A stretch of 64,000 bases of DNA, taken from the NCBI GenBank assembly GCA_020796225.1, contig CM036767.1:22884927-22948926 (forward strand). The letters are read 5' to 3'. A program made the translations under genes and the position numbers. The notes beneath the pieces were generated by a model. It saw only the letters and a list, made by a program, of their open reading frames with translations. It was not told the DNA's origin and did not search any database. Below, piece after piece: positions 1 to 11,583 of this stretch; the first letter of the stretch is position 1; the number at the start of each line of letters is the position of its first letter. This DNA comes from Arion vulgaris. Its lineage: Eukaryota > Mollusca > Gastropoda > Stylommatophora > Arionidae.

Positions 1-103
1 GGTCTACTTGTAGGCGCATAACTGGCACAACGTACAATCTCGTGTAGGCTCAGATCACATACATATCACACAGAGTGATTAGCAATTGGTTAATATGGAG
101 TGA
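1..103 (+). mobile_element. SINE-B fragment (3' half), cut by window edge
   Basis: It matches the second half of the copies at 8635-8890 and 10760-11015: a 'gcgcataactggcacaacg' block, then 'gctcagatcacatac', then an 'agagtg-tta-caa-tggt-atatgg' end. The left part lies outside the window. The family is recognised only by comparing copies in this window. Confidence 0.75.
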
Positions 104-104
104 T

Positions 105-245
105 TAAATTGGTTATTGGTTACTAAACTGACATCATTGCACTCCGGGCAGACCCATAGGTACTCAGTCTCTCCCAACAGATATCGAAGAGTATGCATAC
201 TGGTGGTTCCTGTGGCTCGCTGAGTAAACACACCTCTCACTCTGC
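105..245 (+). repeat. Dispersed repeat F, copy 1
   Basis: It shares 'ggttattggttact', 'ctgacatcattgcac' and the block 'ggttcctgtggctcgctgag' with 22535-22740, where the blocks come in the same order. The nature of the element is unknown. No open frame or terminal structure is visible. Confidence 0.5.
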
Positions 246-660
246 CTCTCAGACATAAAGAAGACTAAGAACTAACCAATGTATAAACTAGGATATCATC
301 AATGTCGTGTATGTGTGCATGCTGAAAGTCAGACCTATAAAACAATAACATATATACACGCAACACTCATATTTTTTTTTTAAATATGTAATAAACATTG
401 GCTGCTTCGACATGTGCTAAGACCCTTTTAGCTAATTGAAAGTATATTGGATCATGCCAGTTGACTGACCCTTGAACCGCCTGCCCCTTTAATTTTAAAG
501 CGATAATGGTCCCAACTTTCCTTTCCATATAGTTCAGATTTATTCACAACAATCTTTGCAATCTCTTACCTAGCCAATAGTAAACTCACGTTTCAAACCT
601 CTTCAGTGGACTCTATATTAGTATCTGTTTGTTTATCTAACTTAATAATTCTTAATGTTC
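246..660. other. Unassigned AT-rich spacer
   Basis: Unique-looking sequence with no supported gene, terminal repeat or tandem array. It has a short poly-T run near 370. Confidence 0.5.
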
Positions 661-674
661 CCAACTCTTCTCAA

Positions 675-699
675 GTCTCTCTCTCTCTCTCTCTCTCTC
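675..699 (+). repeat. (CT)n microsatellite
   Basis: About 12 uninterrupted CT dinucleotides, close to the start of the 48-bp array. Confidence 0.97.
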
Positions 700-843
700 G
701 CCAACAATCTATCTTTCCTTGTATTCATTCAACTCCCAAATCTAACAATTATTCAGACTGAAAGAGTTGAAACTCGACAGGCGATTGGGTTTAACTCGTT
801 ACACTTCTGCAATAACAGTCACGTTAGTTATATCATGTCTCAT

Positions 844-1721
844 GTTCATTTCTTTCTTCTTGGATATCAAGTTCAGTTCAGTTCGATTCCTGTTCATTTC
901 TTTCTTCTTCGATATCAAGTTCAGTTCAGTTAGATTCCTGTTCATTTCTTTCTTCTTCGATATCAAGTTCAGTTCAGTTCGATTCCTGTTCATTTCTTTC
1001 TTCTTCGATATCAAGTTCACTTCAGTTAGATTCCTGTTCATTTCTTTCTTCTTGGATATCAAGTTCAGTTCAGTTAGATTCCTGTTCATTTCTTTCTTCT
1101 TCGATATCAAGTTTAGTTCAGTTCGATTCCTGTTCATTTCTTTCTTCTTCGATATCAAGTTCAGTTCAGTTAGATTCCTGTTCATTTCTTTCTTCTTGGA
1201 TATCAAGTTCACTTCAGTTAGATTCCTGTTCATTTCTTTCTTCTTCGATATCAAGTTCAGTTCAGTTAGATTCCTGTTCATTTCTTTCTTCTTCGATATC
1301 AAGTTCAGTTCAGTTAGATTCCTGTTCATTTCTTTCTTCTTGGATATCAAGTTCAGTTCAGTTAGATTCCTGTTCATTTCTTTCTTCTTCGATATCAAGT
1401 TCAGTTCAGTTAGATTCCTGTTCATTTCTTTCTTCTTCGATATCAAGTTCAGTTCAGTTAGATTCCTGTTCATTTCTTTCTTCTTCGATATCAAGTTCAG
1501 TTCAGTTAGATTCCTGTTCATTTCTTTCTTTTTCGATATCAAGTTCAGTTCAGTTAGATTCCTGTTCATTTCTTTCTTCTTCGATATCAAGTTCAGTTCA
1601 GTTCGATTCCTGTTCATTTCTGTCTTCCTCGATATCAAGTTCAGTTCAGTTAGATTCCTGTTCATTTCTTTCTTCTTCGATATCAAGTTCAGTTCAGTTC
1701 GATTCCTGTTCATTTCTTTCT
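844..1721. repeat. 48-bp minisatellite, about 18 copies
   Basis: The unit begins 'ttcatttctttcttcttcga' and continues through 'tatcaagttcagttcag' to 'gattcctg'. Copies vary mainly at C/G in 'ttcttSgatatc', A/C in 'gttMgattcc' and C/G in 'gttcaSttc'. Since 48 is a multiple of 3 and the unit has no stop in one frame of each strand, both strands show open frames over 300 codons (16-residue period). I read these as artefacts: the frame is open on both strands, has no flanking non-repeat domain, and substitutions show no synonymous bias. Confidence 0.97.
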
Positions 1722-1751
1722 CAATTAATTGAATAAAGCTATCTATCAAAT

Positions 1752-1812
1752 CATCATCATCATTATTGACATCATTATTGACATCATTATTGACATCATT
1801 ATTGACATCATT
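1752..1812. repeat. 12-bp tandem repeat
   Basis: About 4.5 copies of 'acatcattattg' run directly into the tRNA-like head of SINE-D. Confidence 0.9.
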
Positions 1813-1819
1813 ATATATT

Positions 1820-2080
1820 ATATATCAAGCGTCTGGTCAAATGGATTAGAGGGCGGCTCCTATGGCGAAGTCCCGGGTTCAATTTCCTGTAAGGCAAATG
1901 AGATTTTTCTGTCAGTGGCATAAAGAACATTCATAACCTGAACAGTTTCGCAACGACTGCACTAGCCATGCGGCCATTAATTTCCACAGGCACAAGTCTT
2001 TCGTCCTACACCGACACAACAGGCACAAGTCTTCCGTCCTACACCGGACATAAAAAGTGATATTACAGTCAGTAACAACA
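1820..2080 (+). mobile_element. SINE-D, tRNA-headed, copy 1
   Basis: The 5' end carries RNA polymerase III promoter-like boxes: 'tggtcaaatgg' (A-box-like) and 'gggttcaatttcc' (B-box-like), 40 bp apart. The body has 'aacctgaacagttt', 'cgactgcactagccatgcg' and a distal 'aaaaagtgatattacag' block, all shared in order with 28610-28865 on the other strand. It ends at a (TA)n run. A duplicated 'aggcacaagtctt-cgtcctacaccg' sits inside this copy. Confidence 0.75.

Positions 2081-2116
<36 letters not shown>
2081..2116. repeat. (TA)n microsatellite
   Basis: About 18 TA dinucleotides immediately 3' of SINE-D copy 1, possibly its tail. Confidence 0.95.
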
Positions 2117-2118
<2 letters not shown>

Positions 2119-2149
2119 ATATGTATGTATATATGCTTGTATGTACAAA

Positions 2150-2325
2150 TTATATGAACTCTACCAAGCTGAACAGTTTGGCACCGACTGTACTAGCCAT
2201 GCCGTCATTGCGTTTCACAGACACATGCACCCCCACCCCACCACCCGAACTACTCGCCTAAAAAGCGGCATTACAGGCAGAAACGATAGTATATATTTAT
2301 ATATATATATATATAAAATGTATGT
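2150..2325 (+). mobile_element. SINE-D, 5'-truncated, copy 2, with (TA)n tail
   Basis: It starts inside the SINE body ('aagctgaacagtttggc', 'cgactgtactagccatgcc') and continues to 'taaaaagcggcattacaggc', matching copies 1 and 3. A second (TA)n run follows. The tRNA-like head is absent. Confidence 0.7.
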
Positions 2326-2429
2326 GTATATGTATGAATGTACATATTAAATAAACTCTAACCAGCTAGTGCTATCATTGCGCATGTAATAGGTTTTGTA
2401 GGTCATCGTTTTTGTGGCCATTAGTGTGT

Positions 2430-2551
2430 CCTGTATCATTTGTTGATAAAAGCTGTTCGCTCAAAACGTCGATCTAGCAAGTTGCTGCATTTTATAAACC
2501 TGTCTTACTTCTATTTTAATATTGTCTTTTATATATGTATTCATCATCAGC
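2430..2551 (-). mobile_element. Probable LINE 3' end remnant beside an array
   Basis: An 18-bp block at 2533-2550 ('atatgtattcatcatcag') recurs at 63415-63432. There, on the minus strand, it encodes the Asp-Asp-Glu-Tyr-Ile end of a recognisable LINE reading frame. The same residues are read here on the minus strand. The 24-30-bp array begins immediately on the 5' side of this remnant. The part at 2440-2470 ('gataaaagctgttcgctc') also resembles the tail motif of the Penelope-like copies. The assignment rests on short matches. Confidence 0.4.
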
Positions 2552-4294
2552 ATATATAGTTTCCACATGGAATAGTGACACAGTTTCCACATGGAATAGG
2601 GACATACAGTTTCCACATGGAATAGTGACATATATAGTTTCCACATGGAATAGTGACATATACAGTTTCCACATGGAATAGTGACATATACAGTTTCCAC
2701 ATGGAATAGTGACATAGTTTCCACATGGAATAGTGACATAGTTTCCACATGGAATAGTGACGTATATAGTTTCCACATGGAATAGTGACATAGTTTCCAC
2801 ATGGAATAGTGACATATATAGTTTCCACATGGAATAGTGACACATAGTTTCCACATGGAATAGTGACATATATAGTTTCCACATGGAATAGTGACATATA
2901 CAGTTTCCACATGGAATAGTGACATATACAATTTCCACATGGAATAGTGACATATACAGTTTCCACATGGAATAGTGACATATATAGTTTCCACATGGAA
3001 TAGTGACATATATAGTTTCCACATGGAATAGTGACATAGTTTCCACATGGAATAGTGACATGTATAGTTTCCACATGGAATAGTGACATATATAGTTTCC
3101 ACATGGAATAGTGACATAGTTTCCACATGGAATAGTGACATATATAGTTTCCACATGGAATAGTGACATAGTTTCCACATGGAATAGTGACATATATAGT
3201 TTCCACATGGAATAGTGACATATATAGTTTCCACATGGAATAGTGACATAGTTTCCACATGGAATAGTGACATAGTTTCCACATGGAATAGTGACATAGT
3301 TTCCACATGGAATAGTGACATATATAGTTTCCACATGGAATAGTGACATAGTTTCCACATGGAATAGTGACATATATAGTTTCCACATGGAATAGTGACA
3401 TAGTTTCCACATGGAATAGTGACATATATAGTTTCCACATGGAATAGTGACATATATATAGTTTCCACATGGAATAGTGACATATATAGTTTCCACATGG
3501 AATAGTGACATACACAGTTTCCACATGGAATAGTGACATATATAGTTTCCACATGGAATAGTGACATACATAGTTTCCACATGGAATAGTGACATATACA
3601 ATTTCCACATGGAATAGTGACATATATAGTTTCCACATGGAATAGTGACATATATAGTTTCCACATGGAATAGTGACATAGTTTCCACATGGAATAGTGA
3701 CATATATAGTTTCCACATGGAATAGTGACATATATAGTTTCCACATGGAATAGTGACATAGTTTCCACATGGAATAGTGACATAGTTTCCACATGGAATA
3801 GTGACATATATAGTTTCCACATGGAATAGTGACATAGTTTCCACATGGAATAGTGACATAGTTTCCACATGGAATAGTGACATATATAGTTTCCACATGG
3901 AATAGTGACATAGTTTCCACATGGAATAGTGACATAGTTTCCACATGGAATAGTGACATAGTTTCCACATGGAATAGTGACATATATATTTTCCACATGG
4001 AATAGTGACATATATAGTTTCCACATGTAATAGTGACATAGTTTCCACATGGAATAGTGACATATATAGTTTCCACATGGAATAGTGGCATACCTAGTTT
4101 CCACATGGAATAGTGACATATACAATTTCCACATGGAATAGTGACATATATAGTTTCCACATGGAATAGTGACATATATAGTTTCCACATGGAATAGTGA
4201 CATAGTTTCCACATGTAATAGTGACATATACAGTTTCCACATGGAATAGTGACATAGTTTCCACATAGAATAGTGACATATACAGTTTCCACAT
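2552..4294. repeat. 24-30-bp minisatellite, about 66 copies
   Basis: The core 'tttccacatggaatagtgac' is nearly invariant, followed by a variable ATA/TATA spacer. This gives units of 24, 28 and occasionally 30 bp. Spacer length changes in TA steps while the core stays conserved. Rare variants include 'ccacatgtaat' and 'caatttccac'. Frames are open on the minus strand for over 500 codons in several phases at once, which marks them as repeat artefacts. The left edge abuts a LINE-like 3' end. The right edge decays at 4270-4310. Confidence 0.97.
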
Positions 4295-4310
4295 CGAAGA
4301 GCGACTGCAA

Positions 4311-5304
4311 TAGAGTTCCAGAAAATGATGTTCCTTTCCCTGGTGGTAGACTCTGACAAAACGCACACCTTTATGTTTCCCTTGGAAACACCCGTACTCT
4401 CTGCACTTTAGCTGTCAATTCCAACATGTTCTTCTCAACACGATGTCACGTTTCTTTAATCAAGACAACACAACACAAAAGTGTTTTCTTTTTTAAAAAT
4501 AAATAGAAAAATAACTAACAAACATATTGTCATAAATGTGTGGCACATGTTGCAAAAGTGATTGCTTCTAAGGATACACATATTTTAGTTGATGAATTGT
4601 AAATAACATAATAAATTTTCATGAACAAAATGTAACAACCACCCCCCGCACCCACATCGGGTAGTAGCTTTTACTAACATAAGAGGTGTAAAGAATGTCA
4701 AACCCGTATATGATGTACATATCACACATAATTATAACTTGAACCTCCATTTTTTGTCTTTCATCGCAGATATGCCCATGCCCTCTTCCTTGAAAATCAA
4801 GCAGTTCCGCTCACGATTATCTAACTTTAGGAGTGCAGCCCCAAGGGTGATAGCTCTGAATTGTACTAGACAAAGATATTGTATATCCTATTCCAATGTA
4901 TGAGGAACACCCATGGTTGTATCTACATAATATTGGTTAGATGCATCCGACAGGAAAAAGGTCATTTCCTATCTCACGATGCGTGTGTCATGTTAATGTA
5001 ATATGGCTAATATAGTTTCTATGAATCTGCGGAACTTTGTGGAGGAAAAAATCGTTAATTCCTGGCAAGTTTAGCTGTGTTGAAATGTTTTGTTTTGAAA
5101 CAAAGAACCAGACTTGTTTGTGGACAGGCTCTCAAGAGTTAAGCTTAAGCCTGAGTACCAAGATTGTTAAACCGGAAATAATTGGTTATTATGGTAGCAA
5201 ACACAAATAAAACATTTCGTTCAAGTTATAAATGTAAAGTAATGACATCCAACTGCAACCAAGAAACATATACAGAACAACCATTCATGCTGAAAATAAC
5301 AGTT
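4311..5304. other. Unassigned spacer
   Basis: About 1 kb of AT-rich sequence. I see no coding frame with family resemblance, no tandem array and no terminal repeats. Confidence 0.5.
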
Positions 5305-5480
5305 TCTTCTGCTTCTTCTGTGAACGCCCCATAACGATCACTTACTAAACCCTCTTTGTGGTCTGTATGTGATCTGAGCCTAAGAGCGATTGTACGTTGT
5401 GCCAGTTATGCGCCTATGGGTGCCTAGGTCTTTACATTCGATTTCTGCGCGCTTTTTATTTACTAGGGTAGCTACCTATA
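5305..5480 (-). mobile_element. SINE-B, partial copy
   Basis: Read on the minus strand it carries 'gcgcataactggcacaacg', 'gctcagatcacatac' and a degenerate (AAG)n end at 5305-5320. The head half, with the GTCGTAAGAGGCGACT-type core, is missing. Confidence 0.75.
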
Positions 5481-5768
5481 TCCTTTTCCTTCGTGTTTTC
5501 ATCGCTCTTTAACAATCTTTTTTCGCCGTAAATTTGGGCTTTATGACCTACGCCTAAAAGGAGTATGTTGTCTACACAATGCGTTATTACTGACTATCTG
5601 GGGCCTTTTCGGATTATGAGCATTATAAGTCATTGGAGACGCATCTACTTGTCAGACAAACGATCATTTTCTGCCTGTATAATTGGCCTTTATATGATCT
5701 GAGCTATAGTGTTTGAACGTCATCTTACTCTGTGTAGAACGATAGGCTTCCGAAAGGTTTGCCACTGT
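5481..5768. other. Unassigned spacer
   Basis: No supported feature. The short open frame starting near 5709 runs into the following duplication and shows no recognisable domain. Confidence 0.4.
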
Positions 5769-5915
5769 TTGGGTTTGTATCGGTCAACCTTCTGCATTAT
5801 TGGCATTACTTTTCTATCCACGGTGAGTTTATTCAAAATAATGTTTGGGTTTGTACGGTCAACCTCTGCATTATTGGCATTACTTTTCTATCCACGGTGA
5901 GTTTATTCACAATAA
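5769..5915. repeat. Two-copy tandem duplication, about 70 bp
   Basis: Two copies of a unit running from 'gtttgta-cggtcaacct' through 'tgcattattggcattact' to 'ccacggtgagtttattca'. They differ by small indels. Confidence 0.9.
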
Positions 5916-6039
5916 CAGCAAATTGTATTGTTTTAAATTGAACAATATCAACAACTACTGATAATAATTACTTTTAAATATGTCCTTTATCTTGTTCAGT
6001 CCTTAGTTTATTAAGTGCTTGTCACTTTAAATTTATATG

Positions 6040-6155
6040 CACACGTATATCAGAGGTAGGAGGGTCAGTTCCTTTTCTCGCGTGTGAAATATCGAGTGTT
6101 CGATTGAACTAGCGAAATTCTTGTGTCTGATTCGATAGGTTAACGATTATGAATA
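6040..6155 (-). mobile_element. SINE-E head, copy 1
   Basis: It shares 'gggtcagttcctttt-ctcgcgtgtg', a 'gattgaac' block and 'tcttgtgtctgattcgatagg' with 51700-51850. On the minus strand a B-box-like 'ggttcaat' type element is spaced from an A-box-like segment as in tRNA-derived SINEs. Only the head-proximal part is present. Confidence 0.55.
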
Positions 6156-6179
6156 ATTCTGCCAATCAATCCCACACTG

Positions 6180-7855
6180 AAAATGATACACATACTACAA
6201 ATATCAACAAAACACAATATAAGTGAGTGAAAAAGGAGAAAATGATACACATAATACAAATATCAACAAAACACAATATAAGGGAGTGACAAGGAGAGAA
6301 TGATACACATAATACAAATATCAACAAAACACAATATAAGTGAGTGAACAAGGAGAAAATGATACACATAATACAAATATCAACAAAACACAATATAAGG
6401 GAGTGACAAGGAGAGAATGATACACATAATACAAATATCAACAAAACACAATATAAGGGAGTGACAAGGAGAGAATGATACACATAATACAAATATCAAC
6501 AAAATACAATATAAGTAAGTGGACAAGGAAAGAATGATACACATAATACAAATATCAACACAATATAAGTGAGTGGACAAGGAGAGAATGATACACATAA
6601 TTCAAATATCAACACAACACAATATAAGTGAGTGAACAAGGAGAGAATGATACACATAATACAAATATCAACACAATATAAGTAAGTGGACAAGGAGAGA
6701 ATGATACACATAATACAAATATCAACACATCATAAGTGAGTGGACAAGAAGAAAATGATACACATAATACAAATATCAACAACACAATAGAAGTGAGTGC
6801 ACAAGGAGAGAATGATACACATAATACAAATATCAACACAATATAAGTGAGTGGACAAGGAGAGAATGATACACATAATACAAATATCAACACAATATAA
6901 GTGAGTGGACAAGGAGAGAATGATACACATAATACAAATATCAACACAATATAAGTGAGTGGACAAGGAGAGAATGATACACATAATACAAATATCAACA
7001 AAACCCAATATAAGTGAGTGAACAAGGAGAGAATGATACACATAATACAAATATCAACAAAACACAATATAAGTGAGTGGACAAGGAGAGAATGATACAC
7101 ATAATACAAATATTAACAAAACACAATATAAGTGAGTGGACAAGGAGAGAATGATACACATAATACAAATATCAACAAAACACAATATAAGTGAGTGAAC
7201 AAGGAGAGAATGATACACATAATACAAATATCAACAAAACACAATATAAGTGAGTGGGCAAGGAGAGAATGATACACATAATACAAATATCAACAAAACA
7301 CAATATAAGTGAGTGGACAAGGAGAGAATGATACACATAATACAAATATCAACAAAACACAATATAAGTGAGTGGGCAAGGAGAGAATGATACACATAAT
7401 ACAAATATCAACAAAACACAATATAAGTGAGTGGACAAGGAGAGAATGATACACATAATACAAATATCAACAAAACACAATATAAGTGAGTGGACAAGTA
7501 GAGAATGATACACATACTACAAATATCAACACAACACAATATAAGTGAGTGGGCAAGGAGAGAATGATACACATAATACAAATATCAACAAAACACAATA
7601 TAAGTGAGTGGACAAGGAGAGAATGATACACATAATACAAATATCAACAAAACACAATATAAGTGAGTGGGCAAGGAGAGAATGATACACATAATACAAA
7701 TATCAACAAAACACAATATAAGTGAGTGGACAAGGAGAGAATGATACACATAATACAAATATCAACAAAACACAATATAAGTGAGTGGGCAAGGAGAGAA
7801 TGATACACATAATACAAATATCAACACAATATAAGTGAGTGGACAAGGAGAGAAT
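6180..7855. repeat. 54/59-bp minisatellite, about 29 copies
   Basis: The unit runs from 'aatgatacacataatacaaa' through 'tatcaacaaaacacaatata' to 'agtgagtggacaaggagag'. Two length forms exist: 59 bp, and 54 bp lacking 'aaaac'. The short form clusters at 6540-6980 and the long form dominates from 7000 onward, so the array is sorted into blocks. Minus-strand open frames here are artefacts. Confidence 0.97.
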
Positions 7856-8197
7856 AATCTCCGTAGAATGTTCATATAAGGAACTCAGTAAACGAATCAA
7901 TAACGTAATAACAAATTAACAATAACATAATGAGACAATGCCATCGATCAAAAATTCTACAATATTATGGAAGAATACAAATAATACAAAGTAACCACTT
8001 GTTAGCAAATAGAAACGATAGAAATGTTATAAATAAACAATTATGATTGTAACAAAGACAAAACATTAATAAAACATTTTTTTTTAAACTTAGACAAAGT
8101 ATAGATATATATAGAAAAATAATGTTATTGTGACAAAGAAATAAGTTAGCAACTGTGAATCTACACGTTAAGAAGTATAACAATCTATAGAGCATAT
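7856..8197. other. Unassigned spacer
   Basis: AT-rich and unique-looking, with nothing recognisable. Confidence 0.5.
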
Positions 8198-8313
8198 TGA
8201 ACATTTAAACTTCCAATTCAATGTCTACTTTGTGATTGTGTGATCATGTTTTTCTTGAACATTTAAACTTCCAATTCAATGTCTACTTTGTGATTGTGTG
8301 ATCATGTTTTTTT
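8198..8313. repeat. Two-copy tandem duplication, 58 bp
   Basis: Two nearly perfect copies of 'gaacatttaaacttccaatt' through 'tgtgatcatgttttt', probably a young duplication. Confidence 0.93.
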
Positions 8314-8634
8314 TTCGCAGAGCATGCACAACATATATTCATCTTCTCTTTCGTAAATAGTTGTTACTAGTGGTGGAAGAACAAAATGTCTCTGAATTCA
8401 TCCTTTCTCCTGAGCTTATCCGATTCATTATTCTGTATTATCTTCATTATTTTTGCGAAGGCATATATATTCAAATCTATTCAACTTACTTTCGACGATA
8501 TCTTTAGTTAGTTTCCAACTCTCCAATTTTGCTTTTGTTAACTGAAAGAAATTGTTTTCATACCATGTGGTATACAGTTGAGGTACTGTATCCGACTCTT
8601 ATCAATAAGACACAATTGTTTGCCATCTTTGAAT
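8314..8634. other. Unassigned spacer
   Basis: No supported feature. Confidence 0.5.
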
Positions 8635-8890
8635 CTACCCAGTGTGTTGCTGGGGCTCGCAATGGGAGCAAAGAATAGTATCACTGCGACCTACAAGGCA
8701 TGTCGTAAAAAGCGACTGAGGTAGGAGAATAGGAAAGCTAACCTAGAAAATAAAAAGCGTCGCAGAACCCGGATGTGCTGACCTACTTGTAGATGTATAA
8801 CTGGAACAACGCACAATCGTTCTTAGGCTTAGATCACATACAAATCACAAAGAGTGGTTAACAAGTGGTGGATATGGAACGTTTGAAGAA
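8635..8890 (+). mobile_element. SINE-B, near-complete copy
   Basis: It starts at 'gtgttgctggggctcgcaat'. A core near 8697 ('catgtcgtaaaaagcgactg') is an imperfect inverted repeat, GTCG...CGAC. Next come 'ataaaaagcgtcgcagaa', 'tgtataactggaacaacgc' and 'gcttagatcacatac', and it ends in 'tttgaagaagaag'. The 32-36-bp GA array starts within 10 bp of this tail. No tRNA boxes are obvious, so the head may derive from another RNA or be degenerate. Confidence 0.8.
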
Positions 8891-8897
8891 GAAGTTT

Positions 8898-10434
8898 GAA
8901 TCAACTAACTAGGGATCGCGAGAGAGAGAATCAACTAACTAGGGATCGCGAGAGAGAGAGAATCAACTAACTAGGGATCGCGAGAGAGAGAATCAACTAA
9001 CTAGGGATCGCGAGAGAAGAGAATCAACTAACTAGGGATCGCGAGAGAGAGAATCAACTAACTAGGGATCGCGAGAGAGAGAGAATCAACTAACTAGGGA
9101 TCGCGAGAGAGAGAATCAACTAACTAGGGATCGCGAGAGAGAGAGAATCAACTAACTAGGGATCGCGAGAGAGAGAATCAACTAACTAGGGATCGCGAGA
9201 GAGAGAGAATCAACTAACTAGGGATCGCGAGAGAGAGAATCAACTAACTAGGGATCGCGAGAGAGAGAGAATCAACTAACTAGGGATCGCGAGAGAGAGA
9301 GAATCAACTAACTAGGGATCGCGAGAGAGAGAGAATCAACTAACTAGGGGTCGAGAGAGAGAGAATCAACTAACTAGGGATCGCGAGAGAGAGAGAATCA
9401 ACTAACTAGGATCGCGAGGAGAGAATCCTAACTGGATCGGAGAGAGAGAATCAACTAACTAGGGATCGCGAGAGAGAGAGAATCAACTAACTAGGGATCG
9501 CGAGAGAGAGAGAATCAACTAACTAGGGATCGCGAGAGAGAGAATCAACTAACTAGGGATCGCGAGAGAGAGAGAATCAACTAACTAGGGATCGCGAGAG
9601 AGAGAGAATCAACTAACTAGGGATCGCGAGAGAGAGAGAATCAACTAACTAGGGATCGCGAGAGAGAGAGAATCAACTAACTAGGGATCGCGAGAGAGAG
9701 AATCAACTAACTAGGATCGAGAGAGAGAATCAACTAACTAGGGATCGCGAGAGAGAGAGAGAATCAACTAACTAGGGATCGCGAGAGAGAGAGAATCAAC
9801 TAACTAGGGATCGCAGAGAGAGAGAATCAACTAACTAGGGATCGCGGAGAGAGAGAATCAACTAACTAGGGATCGCGAGAGAAAAGAATCAACTAACTAG
9901 GGATCGCGAGAGAGAGAGAGAATCAACTAACTAGGGATCGAGAGAGAGAGAATCAACTAACTAGGGATCGCGAGAGAGAGAGAATCAACTAACTAGGGAT
10001 CGCGAGAGAGAGAGAGAATCAACTAACTAGGGATCGCGAGAGAGAGAGAGAATCAACTAACTAGGGATCGCGAGAGAGAGAGAGAATCAACTAACTAGGG
10101 ATCGCGAGAGAGAGAGAATCAACTAACTAGGGATCGCGAGAGAGAGAGAATCAACTAACTAGGGATCGCGAGAGAGAGAGAATCAACTAACTAGGGATCG
10201 CGAGAAGAGAGAATCAACTAACTAGGATCGAGAGAGAGAGAATCAACTAACTAGGGATCGCGAGAGAGAGAGAATCAACTAACTAGGGATCGCGACAGAG
10301 AGAGAATCAACTAACTAGGGATCGCGAGAGAGACAACTAACTAGAGATCGCGAGAGAGAGAATCAACTAACTAGGGATCGCGAGAGAGAGAGAGAATCAA
10401 CTAACTAGGGATCGGAAGAGAGAGAATCAACTAA
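8898..10434. repeat. 32-36-bp GA-rich minisatellite, about 46 copies
   Basis: The unit is 'gaatcaactaactagggatc' followed by 'gcg' and an (AG)3-6 run. The AG run length varies between copies, so a microsatellite slips inside a minisatellite. A few units are damaged (9410-9440, 10320-10340). The block 'gggatcgcgagagaga' also occurs at 25160-25175, at the 3' end of a LINE remnant. Confidence 0.97.
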
Positions 10435-10759
10435 CTTTGGTATTAAAAACTGAAGAAACTATTCATAATAACTTGTAATATTGTTTATCAGAGTCTACAA
10501 GCAGAGAAACAAATGCTCAAACACACATATTAAACAAGAATTGACATTCTATTTATCCAAACACAAGTTATAAATTCCAGAAAAAATGAAAAGATAGAGA
10601 CTTCGGAAAATAGAGAAGTGGGTGTATATAACTGACAGTTCTAAAAATAGATCAGCCAGAACAGACAAGCGAGCTTAAGGGAGTTCATGAAGAGCAGTAG
10701 TTCACAGATGTAAAATGGTATTAAGACAAGTGTGTTAACAGTTACATATTACAACGTGA
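10435..10759. other. Unassigned spacer
   Basis: Purine-rich and unique-looking. No gene is supported. Confidence 0.5.
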
Positions 10760-11015
10760 CTCTGTGCTGTTGGGGCCTGCACAGGAAGCAAAGAATTATA
10801 CCACTGAGACCAGCAAGGCATGTCGTAAGAGTCGACTGATGTAGGACCTAGGGAAGCTACGTTATTAAATAAAAAGCATCGCAGAAATCGAATGTGCTAG
10901 TCTTCTTGTAGGTGCATAACTGGAAAAACGTACAATCGATCATAGGCTCAGATCACATTAAATTAACACAGAGTGGTTAACAAGTGGTGGATATGGGGAT
11001 TTTGAAGATGAAGAA
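10760..11015 (+). mobile_element. SINE-B, near-complete copy
   Basis: It has the same block order as 8635-8890. The core is intact here as 'catgtcgtaagagtcgactg', followed by 'ataaaaagcatcgcagaaat', 'ggtgcataactggaaaaacg' and a 'ttgaagatgaag' end. It lies 70 bp left of the 35-bp array. Confidence 0.82.
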
Positions 11016-11084
11016 TAACATATGACAACAACAGTATTTCAGAAAGAAAGTCAACATGACGGCACACTTATAATGGTAACAAGG

Positions 11085-11583
11085 AATATATAGACATAGT
11101 CCAACAATATACAGACAGTGCAATATAGACATAGTACATCAATATGCAGACAGTGCAATATAGACATAGTCCAACAATATGCAGACTATACAATATAGAC
11201 TTAGTCCAACAATATACAGACAGTACAATATAGACATAGACCAACAATATGCAGACTATACAATATAGACATAGTCTAACAAAACACAGACAGTACAATA
11301 TAGACATAGTCCAACAATATACAGACAGTACAATATAGACATAGTCCAACAATATACAGACAGTACAATATAGACATAGACCAACAATATACAGACTGTA
11401 AAAAATAGACATAGTCCATCAATATGCAGACAGTACAATATAGACATAGACCAACAATATACAGACAGTACAATATAGACATAGTCCATCAATATGCAGA
11501 CTGTACAATATAGACATAGACCATCAATATGCAGACTATACAATATAGACATAGTCCATCAATATGCAGACTGTACAATATAG
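11085..11583. repeat. 35-bp minisatellite, about 14 copies
   Basis: The unit is 'catagtccaacaatatacag' plus 'acagtacaatataga'. Variants swap A/T in 'ccaWcaata' and 'acaga-agt/ctat'. The right edge falls inside another SINE-B copy, whose 5' half is missing. Confidence 0.96.

Noticed and set aside
2552..4294. CRISPR array
   Set aside because: Conserved core and variable spacers were considered, but spacers are only 4-10 bp of TA and the context is a eukaryotic genome with LINEs.
2461..4368. Minus-strand open frame of 635 codons
   Set aside because: It is the 24-30-bp array read through. Other phases are open as well, and no non-repeat domain is attached.
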